Part shown: positions 1 to 6,868 of the stretch, piece after piece
Numbering within the stretch: the first letter of the stretch is position 1
How the letters are laid out: every line of letters begins with the position of its first letter
NCBI RefSeq assembly: GCF_000147075.1
Contig: NC_014484.1
Location: 699,501 to 763,500, forward strand
Length of the DNA stretch: 64,000 nucleotides
DNA from: Spirochaeta thermophila DSM 6192
Lineage (GTDB): Bacteria > Spirochaetota > Spirochaetia > Winmispirales > Winmispiraceae
Direction of reading: 5' to 3'
Notes under the pieces: generated by a model
Seen by the model: only the letters and a program-made list of their open reading frames with translations
What the model was told of the DNA's origin: nothing
Database searches by the model: none
Translations under genes and position numbers: made by a program

Positions 1-1
1 G

Positions 2-229
2 GAGATCCGCCGGCGCTTCTCAGGTGCCACACGGACACAGGGTGGTGCCGCTGATCCGGGGGCGATCAGCCTCGAGGGGCATGTGCGGCAGTTCCAGGCC
101 TTCGTGGATGCCATGAAAGAGGGAAGAGAACCCCCCGTGGATGGCTACGAGGCGCGCAAGGCGGTGGCGATCATCCTCGCGATCTACGAGAGCGCGAAGA
201 CCGGCCGGAAGGTGAAGGTGGACTACTGA
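2..229 (+). CDS. Gfo/Idh/MocA-family oxidoreductase, C-terminal fragment
   Basis: The reading frame is open from the window edge to a TGA at 227-229, so only the last 75 residues are present. They carry the usual tail of this NAD(P)-dependent sugar/inositol dehydrogenase family: a segment near 'GHVRQFQAFVDAMKEGREP', then 'VDGYEARKAVAIILAIYESA' and a basic terminus ending KVKVDY. The catalytic and Rossmann parts lie upstream, so substrate cannot be inferred. Its stop overlaps by 7 bp the stop of the convergent GntR-type regulator, which may control it if it belongs to a sugar-acid operon; that link is inference. Confidence 0.8.
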   Translation, partial: EIRRRFSGATRTQGGAADPGAISLEGHVRQFQAFVDAMKEGREPPVDGYEARKAVAIILAIYESAKTGRKVKVDY

Positions 230-960
230 GTCTCCTCCCGGCTGGGGAAGGAGTGGGGAATGGTCTTCGCCCACTGTTTTCTCTGGGTTCTTCTGTAGCT
301 CTTTTCGAGGTGGTGTTTCATGGCCTGGCCGGCCTTTTCCCCGTGGCCCTCGCGGATGTGGGAGAGGATGTCCCTGTGTTCCTCGAGGGCCTCTCTGTGT
401 TCCTCGAGGGTGCGGGGTGCCTCTCCGTAGATCTTCCTAATCGCGTCGGTGATGAGGGGCACCAGGCGCATGATCACGGGGTTCCGGGTGGCCTCGGCGA
501 GGCTCCGGTGGAACTCCATCTCGGGCACGAGACCGATCTGGCCGTCACGGATCTCCTGCTCCATCCGGGCGAGGATCTCCTCAATGCGTGCAATATCTTC
601 AGGCGTGCGCCGCTCCGCGGCGAGCTTCGCTACCGGCGGCTCCACGATGAGCCTCACCTCGATGAGGGCGAGCTGGAGGTTCTCGTCCATGAGGAACTCG
701 AGCCCCAGTGGGTCTTCCTGGAGTCCGGGGGTCCGGGAGACGTAGGTGCCCTTCCCCCGGACGATCTCTATGATGTTCTGTGAGACGAGGGTCTTTATCG
801 CCTCCCTGATGGTGGGGCGGCTCACGCCGAAGAGCTGCGCGAGCTCGATCTCGTTGGGAAGTTTTTCTCCGGGGTTGAGCTTTTTCCGGCGGATGAGGTC
901 CTTGATATGATCCGCTATCTCCCGTGAGAGGTGGGTCTTCGCGTTCACCCGTCTGTACAT
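223..960 (-). CDS. GntR/FadR-type transcriptional regulator with FCD ligand domain
   Basis: 245 residues. An N-terminal GntR winged helix (about residues 10-75, with 'LPNEIELAQLFGVSRPTIRE' as recognition region and 'GKGTYVS' as wing) precedes an all-helical FCD domain (about 95-220) whose His/Arg/Glu positions usually bind a metal plus an organic acid. Such proteins typically repress sugar-acid or organic-acid catabolic operons. I chose the ATG at 960 because GGAGG lies four bases upstream and the HTH starts at the usual distance; a longer open frame to 1533 runs through the intergenic region and was not used. It is divergent from the metal transporter and convergent with the oxidoreductase tail. 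The effector is unknown. Confidence 0.9.
   Translation of the reverse strand: MYRRVNAKTHLSREIADHIKDLIRRKKLNPGEKLPNEIELAQLFGVSRPTIREAIKTLVSQNIIEIVRGKGTYVSRTPGLQEDPLGLEFLMDENLQLALIEVRLIVEPPVAKLAAERRTPEDIARIEEILARMEQEIRDGQIGLVPEMEFHRSLAEATRNPVIMRLVPLITDAIRKIYGEAPRTLEEHREALEEHRDILSHIREGHGEKAGQAMKHHLEKSYRRTQRKQWAKTIPHSFPSREETQ
374..410. repeat. 16-bp tandem direct repeat inside the GntR gene
   Basis: CTGTGTTCCTCGAGGG occurs at 374-389 and again at 395-410, a 21-bp period. It encodes two consecutive LEEHR-type heptads in the FCD domain, so it looks like an in-frame 7-residue duplication in a helix. Confidence 0.8.
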
Positions 961-975
961 GCATCCTCCACTGGT

Positions 976-1004
976 ATGGTAGAACCTCTCGAAGGCATGA
1001 TCAA
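976..1004 (-). promoter_or_regulatory. promoter of the GntR-type gene
   Basis: On the minus strand, TTGATC (999-1004) and TACCAT (976-981) are separated by 17 bp, a good sigma-70-type spacing, with the start codon 15 bp further on behind a GGAGG. Confidence 0.55.
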
Positions 1005-1035
1005 GGAGGGGGAGCGTCCGGGCTGAGGAGGGCGC

Positions 1036-1080
1036 TTGCCCGAGGTGACTGTTTTTACTATTTTTAGCATACGCTAAAAA
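1036..1080 (+). promoter_or_regulatory. promoter and palindromic operator of the zinc-type ABC transporter
   Basis: TTGCCC (1036-1041), a 17-bp spacer and TATTTT (1059-1064) form a plausible promoter. A perfect palindrome with 8-bp arms, TTTTTAGC and GCTAAAAA, around ATAC (1061-1080) begins inside the -10 and covers the expected transcription start. This is the classical position for a repressor site, so a metal-responsive regulator (Zur- or TroR/MntR-like) is the natural candidate; the cognate protein is not identifiable from the sequence. Confidence 0.6.
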
Positions 1081-1101
1081 CCTTCGTGTAAGGAGGAGAT
1101 G

Positions 1102-2058
1102 ATGAGCCGCCGCCTGGCCGGGCTTCTTCTCATCGGCATGCTTGCGCTCGCAGGATGCGGGCGAGGACAGGACGAGAGGGCCGATGCGTCCTCCTCTGTG
1201 AGGGTGGCGGTCTCGCTCTTTCCCTACTACGACCTCGCACGCCGCGTAGGAGGCGATGCGGTGAAGGTCCACCTCCTCCTCCCGTGGGGCGCGAGCCCTC
1301 ATGGATACGAGCCCACGCCTCGTGACATACAGGTGGTGCAGTCTGCGCAGTATGTGATCTACACCAGCGAGGAGCTCGAGCCGTGGATGGAGAGGCTCAC
1401 CCGCGCCCTCCCCGAGAAGGTGGAGGTGCTCACCCTGGAGGATGTCGCAGGCGGAGGGCTCCATCCTGTCGAGGAGGAACATGGGGGGGAGCATGATCAC
1501 GAGGCCTCGGAGGTCCACCACCATGCCCCCCACCTCTGGCTCGATCCCCTGGCGCTCGAGGGGCTTGCCCGCGCCTATGCCGAGGAGCTCCTACGGGCCA
1601 TGCCCGATCGCGAGGAGGAGATAAGGTCCCGGCTCTCGGCCTACCTCGAGGGCCTGGAGGTCCTCGATCGGAGGATGAGAGAGCTGGTGGATGCTGCGCC
1701 CCGGCGAACGGTGGTCTTCGCCGGCCACAGGATGCTCGATGCATGGGCCGCACGGTACGGGGTTCAGGTGGTCTATCCCTTCGAGAGCGCCTCCCCTTCG
1801 GCCGAGGTCCTCCCCCGCCAGGTGAGGGAGGTGCTCGGACACGTCCTTGAAGAAGAGGGTGCTCCCGGCGTACTCTACGAAGCGGTCTCAGAGGTGAGGC
1901 TCGGCGGGTTCCTCGAGGCCGAGGGTATCGCGGTGTATCCTTTCTACGGGCTGCACACCCTCCCCAAGGAGATGGCCGAGGAGGGGTATGGGTACGTGGA
2001 GGTGTGGGAGATGAATCTCGATTCCCTCAGGAAGGTGCTGTATGGCGCCGCTGATTGA
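1102..2058 (+). CDS. znuA: zinc-type metal ABC transporter substrate-binding lipoprotein (ZnuA/TroA family)
   Basis: 318 residues. A lipoprotein signal with lipobox LAGC (Cys about 19) places it on the periplasmic face of the inner membrane. Cluster A-I metal-binding features are His67 in 'SPHGYEP', His144 in 'PHLWLDP' and His209 in 'VFAGHRML'. Three His ligands and a His-rich acidic loop (residues about 121-141, with HDH and HHH) favour zinc over manganese. I chose the second of two consecutive ATGs because AGGAGG then has five-base spacing; the first ATG (1099) would leave only two. It overlaps the ATPase gene by 17 bp, so translation is probably coupled. Likely repressed through the palindrome just upstream. 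Confidence 0.88.
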   Translation: MSRRLAGLLLIGMLALAGCGRGQDERADASSSVRVAVSLFPYYDLARRVGGDAVKVHLLLPWGASPHGYEPTPRDIQVVQSAQYVIYTSEELEPWMERLTRALPEKVEVLTLEDVAGGGLHPVEEEHGGEHDHEASEVHHHAPHLWLDPLALEGLARAYAEELLRAMPDREEEIRSRLSAYLEGLEVLDRRMRELVDAAPRRTVVFAGHRMLDAWAARYGVQVVYPFESASPSAEVLPRQVREVLGHVLEEEGAPGVLYEAVSEVRLGGFLEAEGIAVYPFYGLHTLPKEMAEEGYGYVEVWEMNLDSLRKVLYGAAD

Positions 2059-2740
2059 GGTGCGGGGCCTTGCCGCTGGCTACGGCACGCAGGAGGTCCT
2101 CACCGACGTGTCCTTTTCGGTGGAGGAGGGGGAGTTCCTCGTCATCCTCGGCCCCAACGGATCGGGGAAGACCACCCTCGTCCGCACCCTCCTGGGGTTC
2201 GTCCGTCCGATGGGGGGGGATGTCCGTTTCGCGACGAAGGGCCTCCGCATAGGCTATGTGCCCCAGGACGTGGACACCCGTGCCCAGTTCCCGGCCACCG
2301 TGGAGGAAGTGGTGTGTTCCGGCCTCTATACGCGCAGACTGCCGCGACCCGAAGCACGCCGGCGCGTGGAGGAGGTGCTTGGCCTCCTGGGGATACGTGA
2401 TCTCAGGCGAAAGAGACTCGATGCCCTTTCCGGCGGCCAGCGCCAGCGGACCCTCCTCGCCCGTGCACTGGTGGCCGACCCGGATCTCCTCGTCCTCGAC
2501 GAGCCGACCGGTGCCCTTGATCCGAGGACGAGGGAGTGCTTCTACCTCACGCTGAGCGAGATCAAGGGGCGCCACCCCGTCACGGTGATCATGGTGACCC
2601 ACGACGTCACCGGAGTGCTCCCCTATGTACAGAAGGTCCTCCTCCTCGACAGGAGGGTCCAGTTCTTCGGCACGCCCGAGGAGTTTGCGAACCAGGCCGC
2701 ACAGCACTACTTCTCGCACGGGGAGGTCGCCTGTGACTAG
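2042..2740 (+). CDS. znuC: metal ABC transporter ATP-binding protein (ZnuC-like)
   Basis: 232 residues, the full length of a single ABC ATPase. Walker A 'GPNGSGKTT' is near residue 36, the Q-loop is in 'GYVPQDVD', the signature is 'LSGGQRQR', and Walker B 'LLVLDEPTGAL' is followed by the H-loop in 'MVTHD'. It powers import by the neighbouring binding protein and permease. Its ATG lies inside the end of the binding-protein gene, and the permease follows within 40 bp, giving a three-gene operon. Specificity (Zn versus Mn or Fe) rests on the binding protein. Confidence 0.9.
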   Translation: MAPLIEVRGLAAGYGTQEVLTDVSFSVEEGEFLVILGPNGSGKTTLVRTLLGFVRPMGGDVRFATKGLRIGYVPQDVDTRAQFPATVEEVVCSGLYTRRLPRPEARRRVEEVLGLLGIRDLRRKRLDALSGGQRQRTLLARALVADPDLLVLDEPTGALDPRTRECFYLTLSEIKGRHPVTVIMVTHDVTGVLPYVQKVLLLDRRVQFFGTPEEFANQAAQHYFSHGEVACD

Positions 2741-2779
2741 GTGTACGATACGCCGGTACCACGCCTCGAGGGTGCTGCC

Positions 2780-3601
2780 ATGATCGAGCTGCTCTCCCTC
2801 GGTTTCGTGCAGAGGGCCTTCCTCACAGGCCTCGCCTTGAGCCTTCCGGCCTCGCTGTTGGGGATGTTCCTCATCCTCCGTCGGTTCTCCATGGTGGGCG
2901 ACGGTCTCGCACACGTGAGTTTCGCCACCGTGGCCCTGGGCCTCCTCGTGGGGACGCAGCCTTTCATCCTCTCCCTCCCTCTGGTGGTCGCCGCCTCGCT
3001 TCTTCTTCTCTTCCTCGTGGAGCGGCGGGGGGCGTACGGGGATGCCGCAGTGGGCATGATCTCCGGTGCTGCGGTGGCCCTTGGGGTGGTGCTCGCGAGC
3101 GTGGCGGGCGGGTTCAACGTGGACCTCTTCGCCTACCTCTTCGGGAGCATCCTCACCGTGACGTGGGACGAGGTGTGGATGAGCCTCCTCTGGGCCGCGG
3201 TCGTGGTGGCGGGGGTGGTGGTGTGGTATCGCCCCCTCTTCATGGTGACATACGACCCCGAGTTCGCGCAGGTCCAGGGCCTCCCGGTGCGGCGGTACGA
3301 GCGGATCCTCATGGTGGCCACCGCAGTCACCGTGGTCCTGGGGATCCGGCTCGTGGGGGTGCTCCTCATCTCGAGCCTCATCGTCTTCCCCGCGAGCTGC
3401 GCTTTCCTTCTAAGAAAGGGATTTGCTGCTACCCTCACCGTCACGGCCCTCGTCGGGGTGGGAGGGGTGTTCCTCGGCATGACCGCCTCCCTCGCCTGGA
3501 ACCTCCCCACCGGCCCGGCCATCGTCCTCGCCTATGCCCTCGTCTTCCTGCTCCTTGCCCTTATCCCCCTTCTCTCCCGGGCAGTGCGCGGCCGGTCGTG
3601 A
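2780..3601 (+). CDS. znuB: metal ABC transporter permease (ZnuB/MntB-like, ABC-3 family)
   Basis: 273 residues with about eight hydrophobic helices. Landmarks of the ABC-3 permease family are 'RRFSMVGDGLAHVSFATVAL' near the N-terminus and 'IRLVGVLLISSLIVFPASCA' in the second half. A GTG at 2741 directly behind the ATPase stop would add 13 residues without family resemblance, so I prefer the ATG at 2780, which gives the usual 'MIELLSLGFVQRA' start and has GAGGG seven bases upstream. Third gene of the zinc-type transporter operon. Confidence 0.88.
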   Translation: MIELLSLGFVQRAFLTGLALSLPASLLGMFLILRRFSMVGDGLAHVSFATVALGLLVGTQPFILSLPLVVAASLLLLFLVERRGAYGDAAVGMISGAAVALGVVLASVAGGFNVDLFAYLFGSILTVTWDEVWMSLLWAAVVVAGVVVWYRPLFMVTYDPEFAQVQGLPVRRYERILMVATAVTVVLGIRLVGVLLISSLIVFPASCAFLLRKGFAATLTVTALVGVGGVFLGMTASLAWNLPTGPAIVLAYALVFLLLALIPLLSRAVRGRS

Positions 3602-3640
3602 ACCCCTTCCCCTTTTGGCCGGTTTTTGCCATCCTGTGAG

Positions 3641-3660
3641 CCACACCCCTGTGGAGGAGG
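3641..3660 (+). promoter_or_regulatory. small hairpin abutting the malic enzyme ribosome binding site
   Basis: CCACA-CCCC-TGTGG (3641-3654) can fold into a 5-bp hairpin whose last two bases are the first two of the Shine-Dalgarno tract GGAGGAGG (3653-3660). It could modulate initiation; no experimental support is visible. Confidence 0.3.
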
Positions 3661-3664
3661 AGCC

Positions 3665-4945
3665 ATGTCCCTGAGGGAGCGCGCACTCGCCTACCATAGA
3701 CACCCCGTCCCGGGTAAGCTCGCCGTCAGGCCCACCAAGCCCTGTGAGACCGCCGAGGAGCTCTCGCTCGCCTACACCCCCGGCGTGGCCGAGCCGGTAC
3801 GCGAAATCGCCCGAAGACCTGAGGCCGTCTACGACTACACCGCCAAGGGGAACCTCGTGGCAGTGATCTCGAACGGCACGGCCATCCTCGGTCTGGGGAA
3901 CCTGGGGGCCCTCGCGAGCAAGCCCGTCATGGAGGGCAAGGCCGTGCTCTTCAAGCGGTTCGCGGATATCGACGTCTTCGACATAGAGGTGGACACCACC
4001 GATCCCGACGAGTTCATCCGCACCGTGAAGCTCATAAGCCCCACCTTCGGGGGGATCAACCTCGAGGACATCAGGGCCCCGGAGTGTTTCTCCATCGAGC
4101 GGAGGCTCATCGAGGAGTGTGACATCCCCGTGTTCCACGACGACCAGCACGGTACCGCCATCATCGCGACGGCCGGCCTCCTCAATGCGTGCGAGCTCGC
4201 AGGGAAGAGGTTGGAGGAGGTGCGGGTGGTCTTCAACGGTGCCGGAGCGGCGGGAATCTCCTGCGCGCGCATGTTCATAGCGGCCGGAGTGAAGAAGGAA
4301 CACATCGTGATGTGCGACAGGAAAGGGGTCATCCACACCGGGAGAGACGACCTCTCTCCCGAGAAGGCCGAGTTTGCAGCCGAGACGCCCTTCAGGACAC
4401 TGGAGGAGGTCCTCAGGGACGCCGATGTCTTCGTGGGACTCTCGGTGGGGGGAGTGCTCAGCCAGGGGATGGTGAGGAGTATGGCGAAGAGCCCCATCAT
4501 CTTCGCCATGGCGAACCCCGATCCCGAGATCTCCTATCCCGAAGCCAAGGCGGTGCGGCCCGACCTCATCATGGCCACCGGCCGGAGCGACTTTCCCAAC
4601 CAGATCAATAACGTGTTGGGCTTTCCCTTCATCTTCCGTGGAGCACTCGACGTTCGGGCGACCCGGATCACCGAAGGCATGAAGATGGCGGCGGCACGTG
4701 CCCTCGCTGAACTCGCCCGCGAGCCGGTACCCGAGGAGGTCTCCCGGGCTTACGGGGGGGAGCGATTCACGTTCGGCCCTGAGTACATCGTGCCCAAACC
4801 CTTCGATCCGCGGGTGATCGCCTACGAGTCCGTGGCAGTGGCCCGTGCCGCCTGTGAGGAAGGGGTGGCACGCCGGCCCATCACGGACTGGGATGGGTAC
4901 CGAAACTCTCTCCTCCGCCGGGTAGCGCGGTATTGGGACACATGA
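3665..4945 (+). CDS. NAD(P)-dependent malic enzyme
   Basis: 426 residues, the short bacterial form without a phosphotransacetylase domain. It oxidatively decarboxylates malate to pyruvate with reduction of NAD(P). The N-terminal malic domain shows '[12 protein letters not shown]' and '[23 protein letters not shown]'; the metal/substrate region has 'FGGINLEDI' and '[13 protein letters not shown]'. The Rossmann motif '[14 protein letters not shown]' begins the nucleotide-binding domain. I took the ATG at 3665, preceded by GGAGGAGG, rather than upstream in-frame starts inside the spacer. It lies between the metal transporter and the hydrogenase operon and could supply reductant to the latter; cofactor preference cannot be read from the sequence. 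Confidence 0.92.
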   Translation: MSLRERALAYHRHPVPGKLAVRPTKPCETAEELSLAYTPGVAEPVREIARRPEAVYDYTAKGNLVAVISNGTAILGLGNLGALASKPVMEGKAVLFKRFADIDVFDIEVDTTDPDEFIRTVKLISPTFGGINLEDIRAPECFSIERRLIEECDIPVFHDDQHGTAIIATAGLLNACELAGKRLEEVRVVFNGAGAAGISCARMFIAAGVKKEHIVMCDRKGVIHTGRDDLSPEKAEFAAETPFRTLEEVLRDADVFVGLSVGGVLSQGMVRSMAKSPIIFAMANPDPEISYPEAKAVRPDLIMATGRSDFPNQINNVLGFPFIFRGALDVRATRITEGMKMAAARALAELAREPVPEEVSRAYGGERFTFGPEYIVPKPFDPRVIAYESVAVARAACEEGVARRPITDWDGYRNSLLRRVARYWDT

Positions 4946-5015
4946 GGGATGATATATAACATACATCAAATATTCAAAAAAAGTGTTCAAATGCTCTATT
5001 GATTGCCTCGAGTGT

Positions 5016-5029
5016 TTCTTCATGAAGAA
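5016..5029. promoter_or_regulatory. perfect 14-bp palindrome upstream of the hydrogenase operon
   Basis: TTCTTCATGAAGAA is a perfect palindrome in an AT-rich 197-bp intergenic region. It lies about 50 bp upstream of the hydrogenase -35 box, a suitable place for an activator or redox regulator. It does not match the Rex consensus that I know. Confidence 0.45.
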
Positions 5030-5079
5030 TCGAATATGTGTCATAATGTCTCATAGGGACATCTTTCGAGAAATTTTTC

Positions 5080-5108
5080 TTGACGAGAGTCTTGTATGGG
5101 GCTAAAAT
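5080..5108 (+). promoter_or_regulatory. promoter of the hydrogenase operon
   Basis: TTGACG (5080-5085), a 17-bp spacer and TAAAAT (5103-5108) give a near-consensus sigma-70-type promoter. The leader to the hydC start is about 28 nt and contains AGGAGG. Confidence 0.75.
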
Positions 5109-5142
5109 TATAGATACGAAAATTATCTTTCAGGAGGGCCCC

Positions 5143-5637
5143 ATGGCGCACATTGACCGGCCGTGGAAGGCGTATCCTCCCCGGAGAGACAACCTCCTCC
5201 TCATCCTCCACGACATCCAGGATCATAACCCCCGCAACTACCTTCCCGACGATGAGGTGGAGGAGGTGGCCCGGTACCTGGATATCCCGGTCTCCGAGCT
5301 CGACGGCATCATCTCGTTCTACTCCATGTTCTCCCGGAGACCCCGGGGGCGATACGTCATCCGTATGTGCGACTCGCTGGCCTGCAGGCTGGCCGGATCG
5401 CTCGACCTCTACTTCGCCCTTCAGGAAGGGCTGGGTATCAAGAGAGGCCAGACCACGCCCGACGGCCTCTTCACCGTGGAGCTCGTCAACTGCCTGGGGT
5501 GCTGCGACAAGGGCCCCTCGCTCATGGTGAACGACGAGCTCCATACCCGCATGACCCGGGAGAAGCTCGACCTTCTCATCGAGGAACTCGCGAGACGGGA
5601 GGGGGTGGCCTATGAACCACGCACGGTTCATTCTTGA
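5143..5637 (+). CDS. hydC: [FeFe] hydrogenase subunit HydC (NuoE-like [2Fe-2S] protein)
   Basis: 164 residues, the usual size of HydC/NuoE. It is a thioredoxin-like [2Fe-2S] protein whose four cysteines are arranged as CDSLAC and CLGCC, matching the C-x4-C...C-x3-C pattern of the family. In the trimeric enzyme it passes electrons close to the flavin subunit. I chose the ATG at 5143 because AGGAGG precedes it; upstream in-frame starts lie within the promoter. The end overlaps hydB by 26 bp. First gene of a hydC-hydB-hydA operon. Confidence 0.9.
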   Translation: MAHIDRPWKAYPPRRDNLLLILHDIQDHNPRNYLPDDEVEEVARYLDIPVSELDGIISFYSMFSRRPRGRYVIRMCDSLACRLAGSLDLYFALQEGLGIKRGQTTPDGLFTVELVNCLGCCDKGPSLMVNDELHTRMTREKLDLLIEELARREGVAYEPRTVHS

Positions 5638-6868
5638 GTTCGCGGTCGACAGGGACGCCTTCGACATGGAGGCCTACATCTCCAGGGGAGGGTTCATGGG
5701 GTTGCGTCAGGCCCTCGCCCGGCCCCCTGCAAAGGTGATCGCCGAGGTGAAGTCCTCGGGCCTCCGGGGAAGGGGTGGAGCAGGATTCCCCACCGGGGTG
5801 AAGTGGGAGAGCGTGCAGCGCCACAAGGAGCCCTACGTGGTGGCCAACGCCGACGAGGGTGAGCCCGGAACCTTCAAGGACCGGTACATCATGGAGCACG
5901 CGCCTTACCTCCTCATCGAGGGGATGACCATCGCGGGGTATGCGGTGGGGGCCAGGCGCGGGTTCATCTACATACGTGGCGAGTATCCTGCCATCGCCAA
6001 GGGGCTCATCAAGGCGGTGGAAGATGCTCGGAAACACCACTTCCTGGGTGAGAAGATCCTGGGGACCGACTATTCCTTCGATATCTCCCTCAGGATGGGG
6101 GGCGGCTCCTATGTGGTGGGGGACGAGACCGCACTCCTCAACTCCCTCATGGGGAACCGAGGCTACCCCATGATGAAGCCTCCCTATCCCACCGAGGAGG
6201 GCCTGTGGGGCCACCCCACCCTGGTGAACAATGTGGAGACCCTCGCCTATGTGCCTGCGGTCTTCACCAAGGGAGCCTCCTGGTTCACGCAGATAGGGCC
6301 TGAGCACTCACCCGGGCTCAAGCTCTTCTGCGTGAGCGGTGACGTCCACGCTCCGGGCCTCTACGAGTTGCCCATGGGGGTGCCGCTTCACGAGCTCCTC
6401 GAGGCCGCTGGAGGGGTGAAGGGGAGGCTCAAGGCGGTGCAGATCGGGGGTACCGCTGGCCCAGTGTATGACGATCGGGCGCTCTCGTTCCCCCTCGACT
6501 ACGATTCACTCAGGGCCGAGGGAGGGGCCCTCGGCTCGGGTGCCGTGGTGGTGATGAATCACACCCGCAATATGGCCGAGTTCCTCGAGGTGACCACCCG
6601 TTTCTTCTCAGAGGAGTCCTGCGGCCAGTGTTTCCCCTGCAGGTACGGCACGCGCCAGCTCGAGTTCATGGCGCGCAATATCATGATGGGAAAGGGCAAG
6701 GAGGAGTACCTGGACGAGATGCGCGAGATCGTCACCACCATGAGCGTGGCCTCGTTCTGTCCGTTCGGGAAGTCGGTGGCCCTTCCTGTGGGGAACGTGC
6801 TGGACCTCTTCGGTGACGAGATCCGCACGTTCATCGCACACCAGCGTTACGTGAAGGAGGCCGGATAA
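5612..6868 (+). CDS. hydB: [FeFe] hydrogenase flavin subunit HydB (NuoF-like), short form
   Basis: 418 residues. It is the NADH- and FMN-binding subunit, with the Gly-rich 'LRGRGGAGFPTG' NADH loop near residue 50, a central FMN domain ('NADEGEPGTFKDR'), and near the C-terminus a [4Fe-4S] site formed by 'SCGQCFPCR' plus the later 'ASFCPFGKS'. Known electron-bifurcating HydB proteins (for example of Thermotoga maritima) also have an N-terminal [2Fe-2S] domain and a C-terminal ferredoxin-like extension. Both are absent, leaving a NuoF-like core. Its stop overlaps the hydA ATG (TAATG), so expression is coupled. No other complex I genes are nearby, which argues against NuoF. Confidence 0.88.
   Translation: MNHARFILEFAVDRDAFDMEAYISRGGFMGLRQALARPPAKVIAEVKSSGLRGRGGAGFPTGVKWESVQRHKEPYVVANADEGEPGTFKDRYIMEHAPYLLIEGMTIAGYAVGARRGFIYIRGEYPAIAKGLIKAVEDARKHHFLGEKILGTDYSFDISLRMGGGSYVVGDETALLNSLMGNRGYPMMKPPYPTEEGLWGHPTLVNNVETLAYVPAVFTKGASWFTQIGPEHSPGLKLFCVSGDVHAPGLYELPMGVPLHELLEAAGGVKGRLKAVQIGGTAGPVYDDRALSFPLDYDSLRAEGGALGSGAVVVMNHTRNMAEFLEVTTRFFSEESCGQCFPCRYGTRQLEFMARNIMMGKGKEEYLDEMREIVTTMSVASFCPFGKSVALPVGNVLDLFGDEIRTFIAHQRYVKEAG

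Noticed and set aside
3410-5044. 544-codon minus-strand frame across the malic enzyme gene
   Set aside because: It is antisense to a complete malic enzyme and starts in the AT-rich spacer without a ribosome site.
5143-6868. HydC/HydB as complex I NuoE/NuoF
   Set aside because: They are followed by an H-cluster hydrogenase with overlapping starts, and no membrane or quinone subunits of complex I are nearby.
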